64,000 nt of DNA from Perilla frutescens (taxonomy: Eukaryota > Streptophyta > Magnoliopsida > Lamiales > Lamiaceae). Positions within the stretch are counted from its first letter, which is position 1. Every line of letters begins with the position of its first letter. A program made the translations under genes and the position numbers. The notes beneath the pieces were generated by a model. That model searched no databases and had not been told where the DNA came from. It was given only the letters and a program-made list of their open reading frames with translations. Shown one piece after another: positions 35,969 to 47,427 of the stretch. The stretch is from the NCBI GenBank assembly GCA_026008535.1, contig BRKX01000004.1:27160501-27224500 (forward strand), given 5' to 3'.

Positions 35969-36669
35969 TGTTGATTAAATAAAACATTTTGATCAAATGA
36001 TACGACTTCTCATTACATACTAAAACCAAATCTAAATCTCATACGCAGCGGAAAAATGCGATTATCAATTACCTTGCAATCGGAACGACACCGTTGAGAA
36101 GATGTAGATATAAAATCTACAAATTCTCCATTCTTCATGTTCTCTACTCCATGATCTTCTGTTCTATGAATCAACCTCGATCCAGACATCGTGCTGGACG
36201 ATGATCCTCCAGACCCGGTAGAAGTTTGGAGATGAAGAACCCGCATAATATAATTTTTAATAATTTCTTTCTTTTTAAGAGAGAAATTTTGAAAATTCCA
36301 TCTATGGTGGATAGGGTTTTTCTTCTCCCTTCATAAGGTATATATAGGGCTACAATGGGGATCTAGAAGAAAATTAGAGTTGGGCCTCCAACGGGCCTTA
36401 AGTTTCCATGTCTAGCCCGGACATAACTTAAGCCCATTAATATTAATTCAATCCACTAAAAATTAATATTGCACTACCACCATAATTCCATATTTATGGA
36501 TATGGCCTCTTTAACTCAATTAATTCCCCATGTTTAAGATATCGAATGTCTATTAATTAAATCAAGTATACTGACGACTCAATTTAATTAATTGCTTATC
36601 CATGAGTCGTACCACTCAACCTTTATTATCATGTTGGATTAAAAAATAATCTATTTGCAAAATTTAACA
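35969..36669 (-). mobile_element. Copia-type LTR remnant, minus strand
   Basis: Plus-strand ends TGTTGATTAAATAAAAC and GCAAAATTTAACA give TG...CA termini. Reversed, it contains a TATA-bearing CCCTATATATACC, GCCCAACTCTAATTTTCTTC and CCGCTGCGTATGAG. The segment ATATCTTAAACATGGGGAAT also occurs, slightly changed, in the Copia LTR near 58770. No matching TSD or primer-binding site was found, so the exact borders are tentative. Confidence 0.55.
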
Positions 36670-36904
36670 TGATAATCTTTTTTGAGCTCATCAGGGGACA
36701 TCATCAACTCGGCGCACTGTTTAGTGATTATTTGTGCTATTTTATTGAAGGAATATTGTGTCTAAGTGCGTGTGTTCCCATTATTTTTGTTTTATTTTTA
36801 TGTTGTATTATTCACTTTTCGCTCTTTTGGTGAGTTATGCCAGATTTGCGCGAACTTCACATTTTTGGGAGTTTTTGCCCCAAAAATGGTGATTTTATGG
36901 CATA

Positions 36905-37320
36905 ATAGGTGGATTGCCGGAAGCCCAGCTGAAGTTGAGCTGGAGACATATGCAAGCTGATGCCCAACTGATGAATAAGCCAAAATTCCCAACTGATGGT
37001 AGATTCCAACTGAACTGGAGAGACCAGCTGGAGAAACCAACTGAAGAGTCCAGCTGGAGAGCCAGCTAGAGAGTTCAGCTGAAGAGCCAGCTGGAGAGTC
37101 CAGCTGAAGAGTCCAGCTAGAGAGTCCAACTAGAGAGTCAGCTGGAGAGTCCAACTGGAGAGCCAGCTGATGCCCAACTGATGGCCAAATTGATACCAAA
37201 TTGATGCCCAACTGATGGGTCAAGTTGAACTGATCACAAGATGAGCTGATCACCAGTTGAGCTGATCACCAGTTGAACTGAGCACAAGCTGAATTGAACT
37301 GAACTGAGCATCAAACTGGA
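36905..37320 (+). repeat. Minisatellite of CAGCTGGAGAGTC-type units
   Basis: Degenerate units of about 13-15 bp around (C/A)AGCTGGAGAGTC and CCAACTGATGG recur more than 20 times. They switch to GAGCTGATCACCAGTT-type units toward the right end. Every long frame here is a translation of the repeat. Confidence 0.8.
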
Positions 37321-37689
37321 GGAAGCACGGACCAAGCCAGCCACTGTGGGAGACCCCAGCCACCACTAGGGAATGCCTTCGGCCAAGCATACCCCGCGAG
37401 CATGGAGTGCCCCGCCGACGGTGGGCTTTCCATGCCCAGCCGGGCCTGGAGTGCTCCGCTGGCACAGGGTGCCCCTTTTCCCTCATTGTTTTCAGCATTT
37501 GGTGGACTCCTTTTTGAGTATTTGATTCTTAAAGCCACCCAACTACTCCACCATCCGAGAATTCAATTCTACGCAGAGAGAGAGTGATGCTTTAATTAGC
37601 TGGGGAGTTAAAAATAAAAGGATTTCTTATTCTACAGACATCATTCAGAACCCTTCACCAATGACTTCACTTCTATTCTCTCATCTCTT

Positions 37690-37930
37690 CACTATTCATC
37701 ATCCATTTTCTCAGTGGAGAGAGTGAGACTCTCCGTTCACCAGTTCGCAAGCGGAGAGAGTGAGACTCTCTATTCTTCGCCAGTTTGTGAGAGAGGAGGA
37801 GAAAGTGAAGCCATCCAACTAGTTCAGGAATGAGAGAGTGAGACTCTCCATTCACCACCAGCTGAGAAGGAAGGTAGAGACGATCAGTTCGAGGGACGTG
37901 ACACTCTCAAACCGGTCAGCTGATTTCGAA
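37690..37930 (+). repeat. GAGAGAGTGAGACTCTCC repeat cluster
   Basis: GAGAGTGAGACTCTC occurs near 37718, 37756 and 37834, with a partial copy near 37900. The unit is itself palindromic (GAGAGT...ACTCTC). Confidence 0.7.
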
Positions 37931-38827
37931 GGAAGGAAGAAAGTGAGGAGAAGCTGAAGCGGAGACGGAAGATGGAGAAGAAGGGAGCCAAAGCTCAAGC
38001 TGGAGCTGGTTAGCTGGGCTCACTCGAGGATCTCATTTCCTTTGGTATTTCCTTTTCATTTCAATTCATTTGTGGGGATTTATCCCAAACTTTGTCGAGA
38101 TAAACAAGATTGTGTAAGTTTGAATTTCAGTTGTCATTTGGTTTATGAAATGAAGAACTTGTGTGATTCTCATTCGTTGTCTTGCATGATGATGGGCTAG
38201 TTCTATACATTAGGGGTAGATAATCGATTTGGTTTTGATCCATGCTTGTGATTGTTGATTTTCATCGTTTGAATTGAGCTTATTTATGTTGAGTGTCTGG
38301 CCAATGTTCAACACTACTAGATAATAGATGAGATCGAAAGAAGATTCTATTGCCCGACTAGGTTTCTTCGTCATCTTACTCCTATAATCTAGCCAATAGT
38401 GGTTTAATGGATTAGTGGTGAGAGTAAATGAAGTTAATCCCCTTAATGGAGTCTATTATATGTTTAAGGTTAACGAAATCAACTTGAATCAAGCTAGGAA
38501 AGAAACCAAAGAGAGAATCTATACCCTAATGTTCATTTCACCATCGTTTAGTTCGTTTTATTGTTGTTGCTATTGTCTTGTTAATTCTTGCTTTCCTCAA
38601 TTTAGTAGTTTTTAGATAAAAAACCATTCAAACCCTTGATTTAGAATGTTTAGGTTTGCATTTAAATTCGTGTATATATTCATGTGTGTAGCATAGAAAG
38701 ATAATCGCCATGTTAAGCTTTCCTCGAGAGACACGACTCGGGTTAGCTCACCATCCTACGATCGATCCCGTCCTCTTACGGGTCAGTTCGTTAGTTTTTA
38801 CGTGTAGTTGGACCGAAACACGCACCA

Positions 38828-39674
38828 AGACACGTATATAAATAGTAACTCATCATATATAGAAATATCACTATTCAATCTATCACACCATATTATCTAC
38901 AATATTAAATATATGACGATTTGCATTATTTATTATATAAAATAAATGCAAAATATATGATATCCCACATCGGTGAGAGAATGAAAGTATGATGAGTATA
39001 TAAGTGGACTCAATGGACTTTCTAGTAACTTGGGTTAACCATTTTGGAAATGAGAGGACGGATACCAAGTTGTTGCTAGCAGAGCCCGTTATGTCATCTT
39101 TTCGTTACTGGGCCCCACCCCCATGGGCCTAGAGCGTTACAAATGGTATCTGAGCCGTCCCTGGTTGTGCTCGATCGGGCCATGGAGCCAGTCCAGGTGT
39201 GCTCAAACCGGACCCCAGGGAACCGTCCTAAAAGTGTCACTTGAATTGTGACAGTATTGTCATAAAAATGTTGAATATCCAAAAAATTATACGTTTATGT
39301 TAATCTTCACAAAACATCCAAATCTACAAATTCATGTTAATCTACCACAAAATATCCAAATCAACAACCATTTATGCATATATATTCTTTCAAAATTACA
39401 AAAATAAAGATCCTAGAAATTCAATAACTATTAACACAAATATTATGAAATTAACATAAATTACATATAAATTGCTTCAAATTTTAAAAGGACACAAAAC
39501 CCAACAAATTCGAACAACTTTGACGGTGAGGAAAAAAAAACTCACCTTCAATTTCTTGGGGATATGTTTTTATTTCCCCAACAAAATTGCAAGCTCGCCG
39601 AATTTTTTTTCGTTCAATATGGCGTAAGTTTTTTTATTTTTTTTTTGTTTAACACTTGTATTAAATAGATTTTA
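38828..39674 (+). other. LTR-end remnant with primer-binding-site variant, otherwise unassigned
   Basis: TAGAGCGTTACA ends at 39141 and is followed two bases later by TGGTATCTGAGCC (39144-39156). That is an initiator tRNA-Met type primer-binding site with one mismatch, suggesting an LTR end. Upstream lie ATCCCACATCG (38963-38973) and TATATAAG (38998-39005). The rest is AT-rich and shows nothing else. Confidence 0.5.
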
Positions 39675-42616
39675 TGTAACACCCCAGATTTTTTATTAAG
39701 GTTTAGAGGATTCTTAATGATAATTAAGAAGTTAAGGAAGAAATTTAATTAAGGTTAATTAAGGTCAGATGTCAGTCACCACTTTAAGAGTCAGTTTTGA
39801 TGGAAATCGTCTTTTCGAAAAAGTTGATCTTAATTCTTTTATGGCCATTCATGGTCTCATTAGAAAGGTTTTAACTCAAGGAGTATGCCGGTGTTTTCGG
39901 ATTGTAATTCTGAAGTCATTTGAGTTCCCGGTGATGAAAAACATATTTAAAGGATGAATGAATAGTAACTTTTGCGTGCGTTCGTGTTTTGAGAAATTTA
40001 TGAAATCCTCCTCGTTGATCCGAGTCTAGTTCTGTCAGGCCCCTCTTATGGGAAATGATCCAAGGATTCCGTTGGCGTTCACGGATTACCATTCTGAGGT
40101 CAATCGAACACTCGGGAGTAAAATCTGTCAGTCTGAGTGAATAGTAAAAAGTAATTCCAAAAAGGAAATCTTTGTTCGTCTTTCTTCTGACGACCCCGTC
40201 TTTTTCACGAATCAATTTGGTTCACTAGTATTCGAGCCAACGAGTCTCTCGGTATTTTTAGATTTTGTGTCTGAAGTCATTTGGACCTCGACATCGAATG
40301 AAGCAGCTTTTAACTGAACCCGGGGTAACTTTTGCAGTATTCTTGCACTGAAGTGGCTTCCCTTGGAAGCCAAAACTTTTCCTATAAATACAAGGCCACC
40401 CCTTTGCATTCATTTGCTTATTTCCATCCATTTCACTTCATAGAGAGTGAAAAAGCTCGTGAGAGCCGAGAAAGTTATGTCAAAGTAAAAAGCGTTCTTC
40501 ATGAGTGTTCTGCAAGACGATGAGCGGAGTGGCGTGGAAGGGATGCGGTGAGGGAAGGTGCTAGGGGCGCCGTTGGGTTGTAGCGGATGACTCTGCCGCC
40601 GTTGCAACTCGACGAGACGCCGAGCTAGCCACCTTTCTTCGACACACCTAACCCCGTCCATTCTTGTTCGCCGGTCTCGATCTCCATTTCTTTTTCCGTC
40701 TTTAAATTCCGCATTTACTTTCCGTTCTTCGCGTTCTTCATTATTGCTCGTTTACCCTCCGTCTAAGTTGTATTTCAATTTTTATTGAAGTTCCAAGTTA
40801 ATAACGTTTACGTTATATTTCTCGCTTTATTTCTGTCGTTATTATTCTTGAGATTAGCCTCGTTTATTCTGTTTAAATTCCGTTCAAGTTATATTGAAAG
40901 ATTTCATCGTTATTCTAAATATTTAAAGAGGATTATCGTGTTTACGCCATTATAATGCCAAAATTCTTTTTAAGTTAAAGCATGTTGTTGCATGTTAATT
41001 TCAAGTATGTTGTTTTTAAGAAATTTCGGATTAAGTGTTCTTCGTGTTCGTCGAAAATATCAACGAACACGAAGAACCCAGTTTAATTTAAGAAGATTTT
41101 CAAGCTAATTCCGAGTTATTTCAAATAAACTTTTCAAGTTAAATCCATCTAAATTCGAGTATCAAAAAATAAATTCTCCAAGTAAATTCTTCTCGAATTT
41201 TATGAAGTCATAAAGTCGTGCAATCTGTATTTAAGCCTTAGATTTTAGTCCTCGTGTTAAATTTCATCATTACTCGCTTTAGATAGTCGATTTCTTCAAA
41301 AGAGGTCGCTAAGTCGATGATTCAACTTTTGTAGGAGGAAGTGAGCCTCGTAGGAAATCGGAGAAGGATCTTCAGCTTGTTACTTCATCTTCTGTCCAGT
41401 AATCGAAGTGGGTAAATCTATACTCATCTAAAGTTTGAGCTAATAAGCTCTAGAGCATATAGGGCAAATAAAATATCCAATAAAGCATTTTTTTTTGCTC
41501 TGCCTGATCGATCTCTGTACAAGGAAGGAAAGAAAGATATTATGTTTAATTGAGCTCTTGAGCATGTTTAGAAATGCTAGAAATATTAAATTATTGTTTA
41601 TGCTTAGCATAAGATGTTTAGAATCCTCTTTAGTTGAAATTCGTATTTATTTACGTTCATCTCCTTGTATTTGAATGTTTATGATGTGTTAAGGCTCGTA
41701 AGTTAAGAATTAAGGATTGCCTTGTTAGGGTAACGTTAAATCCCTTATAGGCTGAGATTATACTTTATTAAAGGAATAGCCCTTGGACGTTGCTCTAAGA
41801 TTGGTTTTGCTAGCGAGATAAGGGGAACTTAGCATTTCACTTAAGCAGGAATTGAGCTCACAACTTTTAGAGGGAGTCACTGCTGGGTTAATTTCCCTCG
41901 CAAACTCGTTTGGATATTTGAGGTAACCCCTATTCTATTCTATGGCATGCCTAAGGGTACAGTTGACATCAGGTTTGAGCCAAGGTTGGGCCCAAAAGTA
42001 AAGAAAAGGTTTTGCGGATATGGAGAGGGCTTTTGCGTTTTGCTCTCCATATACTGCCAGTTCATTGTTGTATATTTCACAAGTTATTAAAGAAGTTTTC
42101 ATTAAAACCCACTGAGTACATTAGTGCTCACGCCCTCTTTTTCAAATGTTTTCAGGTTGAGATGCCGGATGATGGTGGCTGTGGATGTGGGTTGGCTGCC
42201 AAGATTATTTTGTTATTATATAAGTTTCTTTGAAATCCCATTATGTGTTCTGCTACTCTGATTAACTATTTCTAAATTCCGTTCAAAGTTTTATTATGAT
42301 TATTTGAGACTCTAAGAATATTCCCAGACATGATTACACATATACAAGACGCATATTAAGTTATTTCCGTTTTCCGAGTATGTTTTTCTTTCGCCTATGA
42401 AAGGGCCTATGCTTGTTGGCATCTGATTAGTTAGCCATTTTATTCCGCTAAAGCATGTTTCCTTCTTAATCAAGTAAACCCGAGTATCATCATCTATCTT
42501 CAAAGCGTACCTTTATTCTTAAACTTCTTCGTTAATCTTCTGACTTTACTCGTTAAATCCCTTAATAACACCCCGTCCCCATTCATTAATCCTTATCTCG
42601 GGACCGGGCTGTTACA
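39675..42616 (+). repeat. 5' LTR, 2942 bp
   Basis: TGTAACACCCC start and GGGCTGTTACA end. TATA-like CCTATAAATACAAGG near 40381 marks a likely promoter. The last 1.53 kb (from about 41082) is repeated at 47428-48969. A 15-bp perfect inverted repeat lies at 41037-41077. Confidence 0.88.
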
Positions 42617-42618
42617 GA

Positions 42619-42630
42619 TGGTATCAGAGC
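42619..42630 (+). other. Primer-binding site, initiator-tRNA-Met type
   Basis: TGGTATCAGAGC lies two bases after the LTR end. Confidence 0.9.
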
Positions 42631-43417
42631 AGACTTGCAACTCTACAGACCTATCTCTTTGTTTAAATTAAGCTAAGTGTTTATGTGCATATGAATTGCT
42701 TCGTGATAAGTTACAGCAGCAACTCACAGCTCGCCATCACCCTCGTATCTTCAACAAAAATTGAGGTATGATAGTATAGAGATTTTAGATTTTGAATTCA
42801 TAATTTTTGACTATCGGAAACGAAGAGATTTGAGCAAGCATGCCTCTTTTATGGATAAGGGGAAAACCTTGAGAATGAAGTAAAAAGTATTCGGGTAAAA
42901 TGATTTCCTGAGGAAAAAGGTTTGTGAAAGAAGTTCTTGATCACAAAGAAAAGTGTTTAAAAACTTATTTTTAAACCTATGTCTTTAGAAAAGATAAAAG
43001 TTTCGAAGAAGAGTTCTAGATTTAAAAGAAAATGGTTGATTCATTCTTGAATTTTTGTTTTAAAAGAAAAGGTAAAGTTTATGATTAAAGACTTGGGCAC
43101 CAAAATTTTTGTAAAAGTCAACTACTAAAGGGATCTATGCATGCAAGATAAGTAGTCTGAATCTAAACGATAGCATGATCTCAGGAGAACCATAGGTCTC
43201 CCTTTTATAATCTAGACTGATTGAGCTTCATATTTCTAGATGGTTAAGCATCGTTCGACTGCTAGGAATAATGTGCCTCTTTCCCGCCCTGTTCAAGAAA
43301 TGAACGAATTTGGAGGAACGCCAGGAAAGGTATCCGACTTGGAAACATGCATCTGCATGTGTGAGCAAGCACCGCCCGCTGAGAGGCCAGCAATGCATCG
43401 CATTCTGCAAAGCACCA

Positions 43418-45782
43418 TGTGATACCCCGACCCCCTTTTGCTAAATTATAAATTATAATTTTAGTAAATGATTTCGAATTAATATTGTTGAATATTAATC
43501 ATGTGAGTATGTTTGTATGTTATGCCGTTGTTTTATTGCAGGTTGTCTTACTCGAGCCAATACGTCATAGCACGGTGGTATTATACTAAGTGTATAATAC
43601 ACGTTAATGTTTAATGTTAAAATTTGTCGAGTTATGTGATGATAATCGAGTGTGTTTATATTTAAACTAATATTTTTCCATACCTTGAACACCCTAACGC
43701 TGAGTTGATCGGGGGTCTCGCTGACCGGTCAGCGAGTCGGGGGTTCAGGGGGCGAAGCGCCCCGATGGGGGCTAGGGGCAACGCCCCCTGCTTTTTCGGT
43801 ATGTATTAAAAGTGCCTTGAAAATTTAAAGGAAAATGGAGTGGTTTAAGTTCGGGAGTCGTTTAAAATAAGGGGGTGATTTTTGGCATGTCGCGCGCTCG
43901 CGGGAGGTGCGCGCCCGCGGGGACGTGCGCGGTCGCGGGAGACTGCGCGCCCGCGGGGCTGGCGAGGGACGCGCGCCCGCGGGGGCTGCGCGCTCGCGGG
44001 GAGCGTGGGCCGAGAGAGGGGTTCCGCGGTCGCGGGGACTGCGCGGTCGCGCGGGTCCGGGGATTCTCTACCTATAAATACAACACTTGTTCATTTTCTT
44101 CTCACTTTCCTTTCACTTGGGCGATTCTCCTCTCCCTTTCTCTCTACAAATCCTTCATCTTTGTGGAGTAGATTCTTCCATCATCATCCATCAACAAAGG
44201 TAACCTCTACACCTCTCCTTCTTGGGGATTGAACACCATTTCCTTGTTGTTTTGGGAACTAGGGTTTGTATCCAAATTGGAAGATTCTCGATTTTGTTGA
44301 TTTCCTTGCTTGATATCTTGAACAAATGGTTTACTTATCTCTTTGAAGCTATATGCGAAGTTATATTGGATTCCTATGGTTCATTGTTGCTAGGGTTTGG
44401 ATTTTTGCCCTTATTTCCCTTTGTTTTGTTGATAATCGTTTGGAGATGTTGTGTGGGTTGTATGGGGTTGAGTTTCATGTATGTTAGAGCCCTAGGATAA
44501 AGGTGTTTGTATTTGAAATGTTGGGTCTAAAGGATTTAAAATGAGTCATGAGCTTGTGGTTTAAATGTGTGCCCGTGATGTGTTCGATCAAATGCTTCAA
44601 AGAGTTTTAATGCATATTTTGAGTCCAAAATCGTAGTATGAGCTTGTATATCCATGATTGTGTATATGGATATGTTAGAAGACCTTAAAGTAAAGTATAG
44701 CATGAGTTTACTCAAAGTTATGATTTATTTGTATAACTCGACATCTAAATTGAAAAGAGAATAAAAAGGTGATAGGTGACGTGTTGGAGCTCGAGGAGGA
44801 CAACTTGTGCACGGCAAAGGAGTATTCAAGGTTAAAAGGATTCAAAAGCGTCTTTTAAGGTGGGGTAACTCTAAACTGTGAACACGTGTAAGGTTATAGT
44901 TACTGTTGTGCTTTGATTGTATATGTATGAAGGGTCTTCGGACCAGTGAATGAAAGAGATCCTTCGGGGTCGACAAAGAGACCCTTCGGGGCAGAGATCC
45001 TTCGGGATCGATAATAGACTCGTTAATGTCCTCCCTGGGGGGTAGGATGTCTGCGGGCATCCCTACAGGGATAAAGATGTTCATTAACAGGGGCATCATG
45101 ATGTTTAGACCCTACGGGGTTGAGACTAGTCTCCACAATGTAATGAAAAGTCCATATGTTATATTTTCACTTGTGCAATTAGCTATAACTGTTTACAGTG
45201 TTCCCCACTGAGTATGTTGTTAAATACTCACCCCATTCATTCAATGAATTTCAGGTTGAGGAGTCGGAGCCCGAGTAGGAGCGTTGTGAACACAAGAGAA
45301 CCCCACAAGCTTGTGTTTATCTTTTGCATGCTCCTTTTTGAAAAATACTTACATTACTATCATTATTACATTGATCACTCTTTTTGCTTTATGATCAATG
45401 ATTATTGGGGATGGGAATAGCCCGATCTTTTGTAGGTTATGATGTATATAATTTGATAACTATGCCAAACAACTTAAAGGCGGGTCGTTTGACCTTGGAG
45501 CCTTCTATGTGCGAATTATGTTGATGAATCCCTATATTATGTTTGTTAATTTAGGGTGCTAGACGGGCGGGTTGTGTAAGCCTATGAGCCCGATAGGTTA
45601 GATGATTGCATGCTTCATAGGACAAAATTTATATTGTAAACTATGATGCCTTACCTCATCGTGCTATGTATAGTATCATATTTTGACCTAAGCTTCCGCT
45701 CATATTAAAATAAGTACACAAAATATGTAAATAAATTGTATATTAAGTGACGTGGCCAAACGGAGTAGTTTGGGGCGTTACA
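43418..45782 (+). mobile_element. Gypsy-type solo LTR, 2365 bp (family copy 2), nested
   Basis: It starts TGTGATACCCCGACCC and ends GGGGCGTTACA. Exact TSDs CACCA lie at 43413-43417 and 45783-45787. Homologous to 17193-19544 over its whole length. Differences: an extra block of about 80 bp (43723-43801), a longer GC-rich array (43887-44060), and only one copy of the terminal 46-bp sequence. TATA-like CCTATAAATACAAC near 44070. Confidence 0.93.
43887..44060 (+). repeat. GC-rich degenerate array in the solo LTR
   Basis: Repeats of GCGCGC(C/T)CGCGGG and CTGCGCGGTCGCGGG. Open frames across it encode Arg/Ala/Gly-rich low complexity and are not credible proteins. Copy 1 has a shorter version at 17582-17700. 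Confidence 0.75.
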
Positions 45783-46199
45783 CACCATCACCCGTGATCC
45801 CGAGACGTATGTTGTAATCGGGAACCTGACAGAATTCTCCTCAGCCTTGATGGCTCTTTGGGAGTTAAAGTATGGCCACGTAAATGCTCTAGCCGAGCAA
45901 AATCCCTCCTCCGTGATGGAACCAGAACTGCTAAGGGCGACTCTGAACAGTCCCCCTGAATTTCAAGCACCGTGTCCTCGTGCTGAAGGAACCTTAGAAG
46001 CAAGACCCTTGATCATCCAAGACATCGAGTCTTTGTCCTCCAGAATGCACCAATAGGCCCCTGCCTATCAACCAGTTGCCCCTCAGAGTCTGGGATAACG
46101 AATGCCCCATCAGTTCCCCAAAGGAAGCTTGAGGAAATTCAAGTTCGAAGTACCAGAGACAGATGAAGATGAGGAAGAAGAGGACCCAGCGTATAGTTA

Positions 46200-47427
46200 A
46201 GCTTTAGAAGTAGGCCAATGAGGTGTTGTGGTTAGAACACCTTGCTGACCTGTTGTCCGTTTATCCGCTTTAATCCAGATCTTATTCTGAAAATGTATTA
46301 ACCAACCATTTAGATTTTGATAGCAGCAGTAATTCTCCAAAAGGTAGCCCTATTTTCGGATGTAACTAAGAACCTCTTTCTTATTTATGCCAAAAGTCCT
46401 CTTATGAGGCAATTTTCCTGCTTTGCTTGATCTATCCTGCGTAATCTAAAGACCTTATCGAAAGGCATTTCATTTTGCTTCATGCAATTCGAGCGAGTAT
46501 CACTAATATGTAGGATTCTTTAGAATGTCGTCGAGAAGACATCAAGCCGAGAGAACGAGGCCGCAAGCAAGCAAGTCCTGAACCGCGACTCAACAGCCAA
46601 GAATGTGTTTTTCAAAAACAACCTTTCCGTTCTAATAGTCTAGGAGACCCGATGGGAGTCGAGAAATGGGTTATTCCTTAGAAGTGAATTTTCAATTTTA
46701 TAGTCTGATCGGAAGATGAGGAATTAGGTTGTGCTCTTTTATGAATACGAACTTCGGGTAGGAGTCCGTTCAAAGGATGATAAATTTGAGGCAGTGAGCG
46801 TAGTATGATTGGGAAGGTTTCAAGTATGAGTTATATCAGAAGTATATCCCGAATTGTTCATAAGGCAAATGAGGTAGAGATCTGGAGCTAGAAGCAAGGA
46901 AAGAGGACGTTGTCAACGTACGATCAAGAGTTCAACCAGTTATCAAGGCATGCCACACGGTTGTGGTTTTAGACAAGAAGAAAACTCGTATAGATCAGGT
47001 CGATTGTTGTATCCCTACTAATAGGTGAAAGTGATTATCGTGTGTCACCTTTTCCAACCAAGTGTAGCTAATTGAAGGCCAACCGACTCATGCTATTTCA
47101 TAACAACCTAGTAAAGAAGAAGATGCGTGAAGATCAAGGAAAGATCGCCCAGAACTGGGTTGAAGAGAGAGAAATGAGAGAGCCCCGCGGGGGGAGGGGG
47201 TGCGCCGCCGCGCCACACCCCCCCTCGGCCTCCACAAGCCCGCCGGGGCTAAGGGCCCCGTCGGCGCCCCTTGCGCCACAGCGGGGGGTGCCCGCCGGCG
47301 CCCAGGTGCGCCGCGGCGCCCCCCCTTCCCCGTGTTATTTCACGCTGATTCTTTTTCTGGCTATATTTATATCCTCTTTTCGAGCCTTTCGAGTTGTGTT
47401 TTTCCAATCTAATCCCGAGTTATCCCA
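46200..47427 (+). pseudogene. Decayed internal region with gag core fragment and GC-rich strip
   Basis: Near 46903-46965 the frame reads RTLSTYDQEFNQLSRHATRL, resembling the helix of the retrotransposon gag domain. Surrounding frames are broken. From 47175 to 47330 the sequence becomes GC-rich (GCCCCGCGGGGGG, GCGCCGCGGCGCC), then TATA-like CTATATTTATATCC near 47362 leads into the partial 3' LTR. This GC-rich strip is absent from the 5' LTR. Confidence 0.55.

Larger units (their letters stand above)
36670..38827 (+). mobile_element. Athila-like LTR remnant with minisatellites
   Basis: It ends CGAAACACGCACCA, the same type of terminus as the Athila-like LTRs. The preceding text has the usual structure of a 5' leader (ACTCGGGTTAGCTCACC, GATCGATCCCGTCCTC). 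The start is not defined, and no TSD was found. It includes two low-complexity arrays and a GC-rich strip (37325-37480) with repeated GGAGTGCCCCGC. Confidence 0.5.
43240..46053 (+). pseudogene. Gag-like ORF of the Gypsy element, split by a solo LTR
   Basis: The ATG at 43240 opens MVKHRSTARNNVPL and runs to the solo LTR border at 43417. Leaving out the LTR and one CACCA copy, the frame continues in register as TRDPETYVVIGNLTEF, ALMALWELKYGHVNALAEQN and on to a TAG at 46051. After that stop, further in-register pieces end KFKFEVPETDEDEEEEDPAY (to about 46200). The pre-insertion ORF had roughly 150 codons. I do not recognise the domain. Its position after the primer-binding site suggests a gag or gag-leader product. 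Confidence 0.55.

Noticed and set aside
36798..37253. 151-codon minus-strand frame rich in SAGLSSWTLQL
   Set aside because: Direct translation of the CAGCTGGAGAGTC minisatellite.
36670..38827. Complete solo LTR with TSD
   Set aside because: The right end is convincing, but no left TG end with a duplication matching AGACA was found, so only a remnant is claimed.
38963..39030. A functional snRNA gene
   Set aside because: The promoter elements fit, but the sequence after the expected start does not resemble U1-U6, U3 or 7SL and lies in LTR-derived DNA.
43875..44232. Long Arg/Ala/Gly-rich frames of 98 and 116 codons
   Set aside because: Products of the GC-rich array in a solo LTR, in two frames at once, with no domain.
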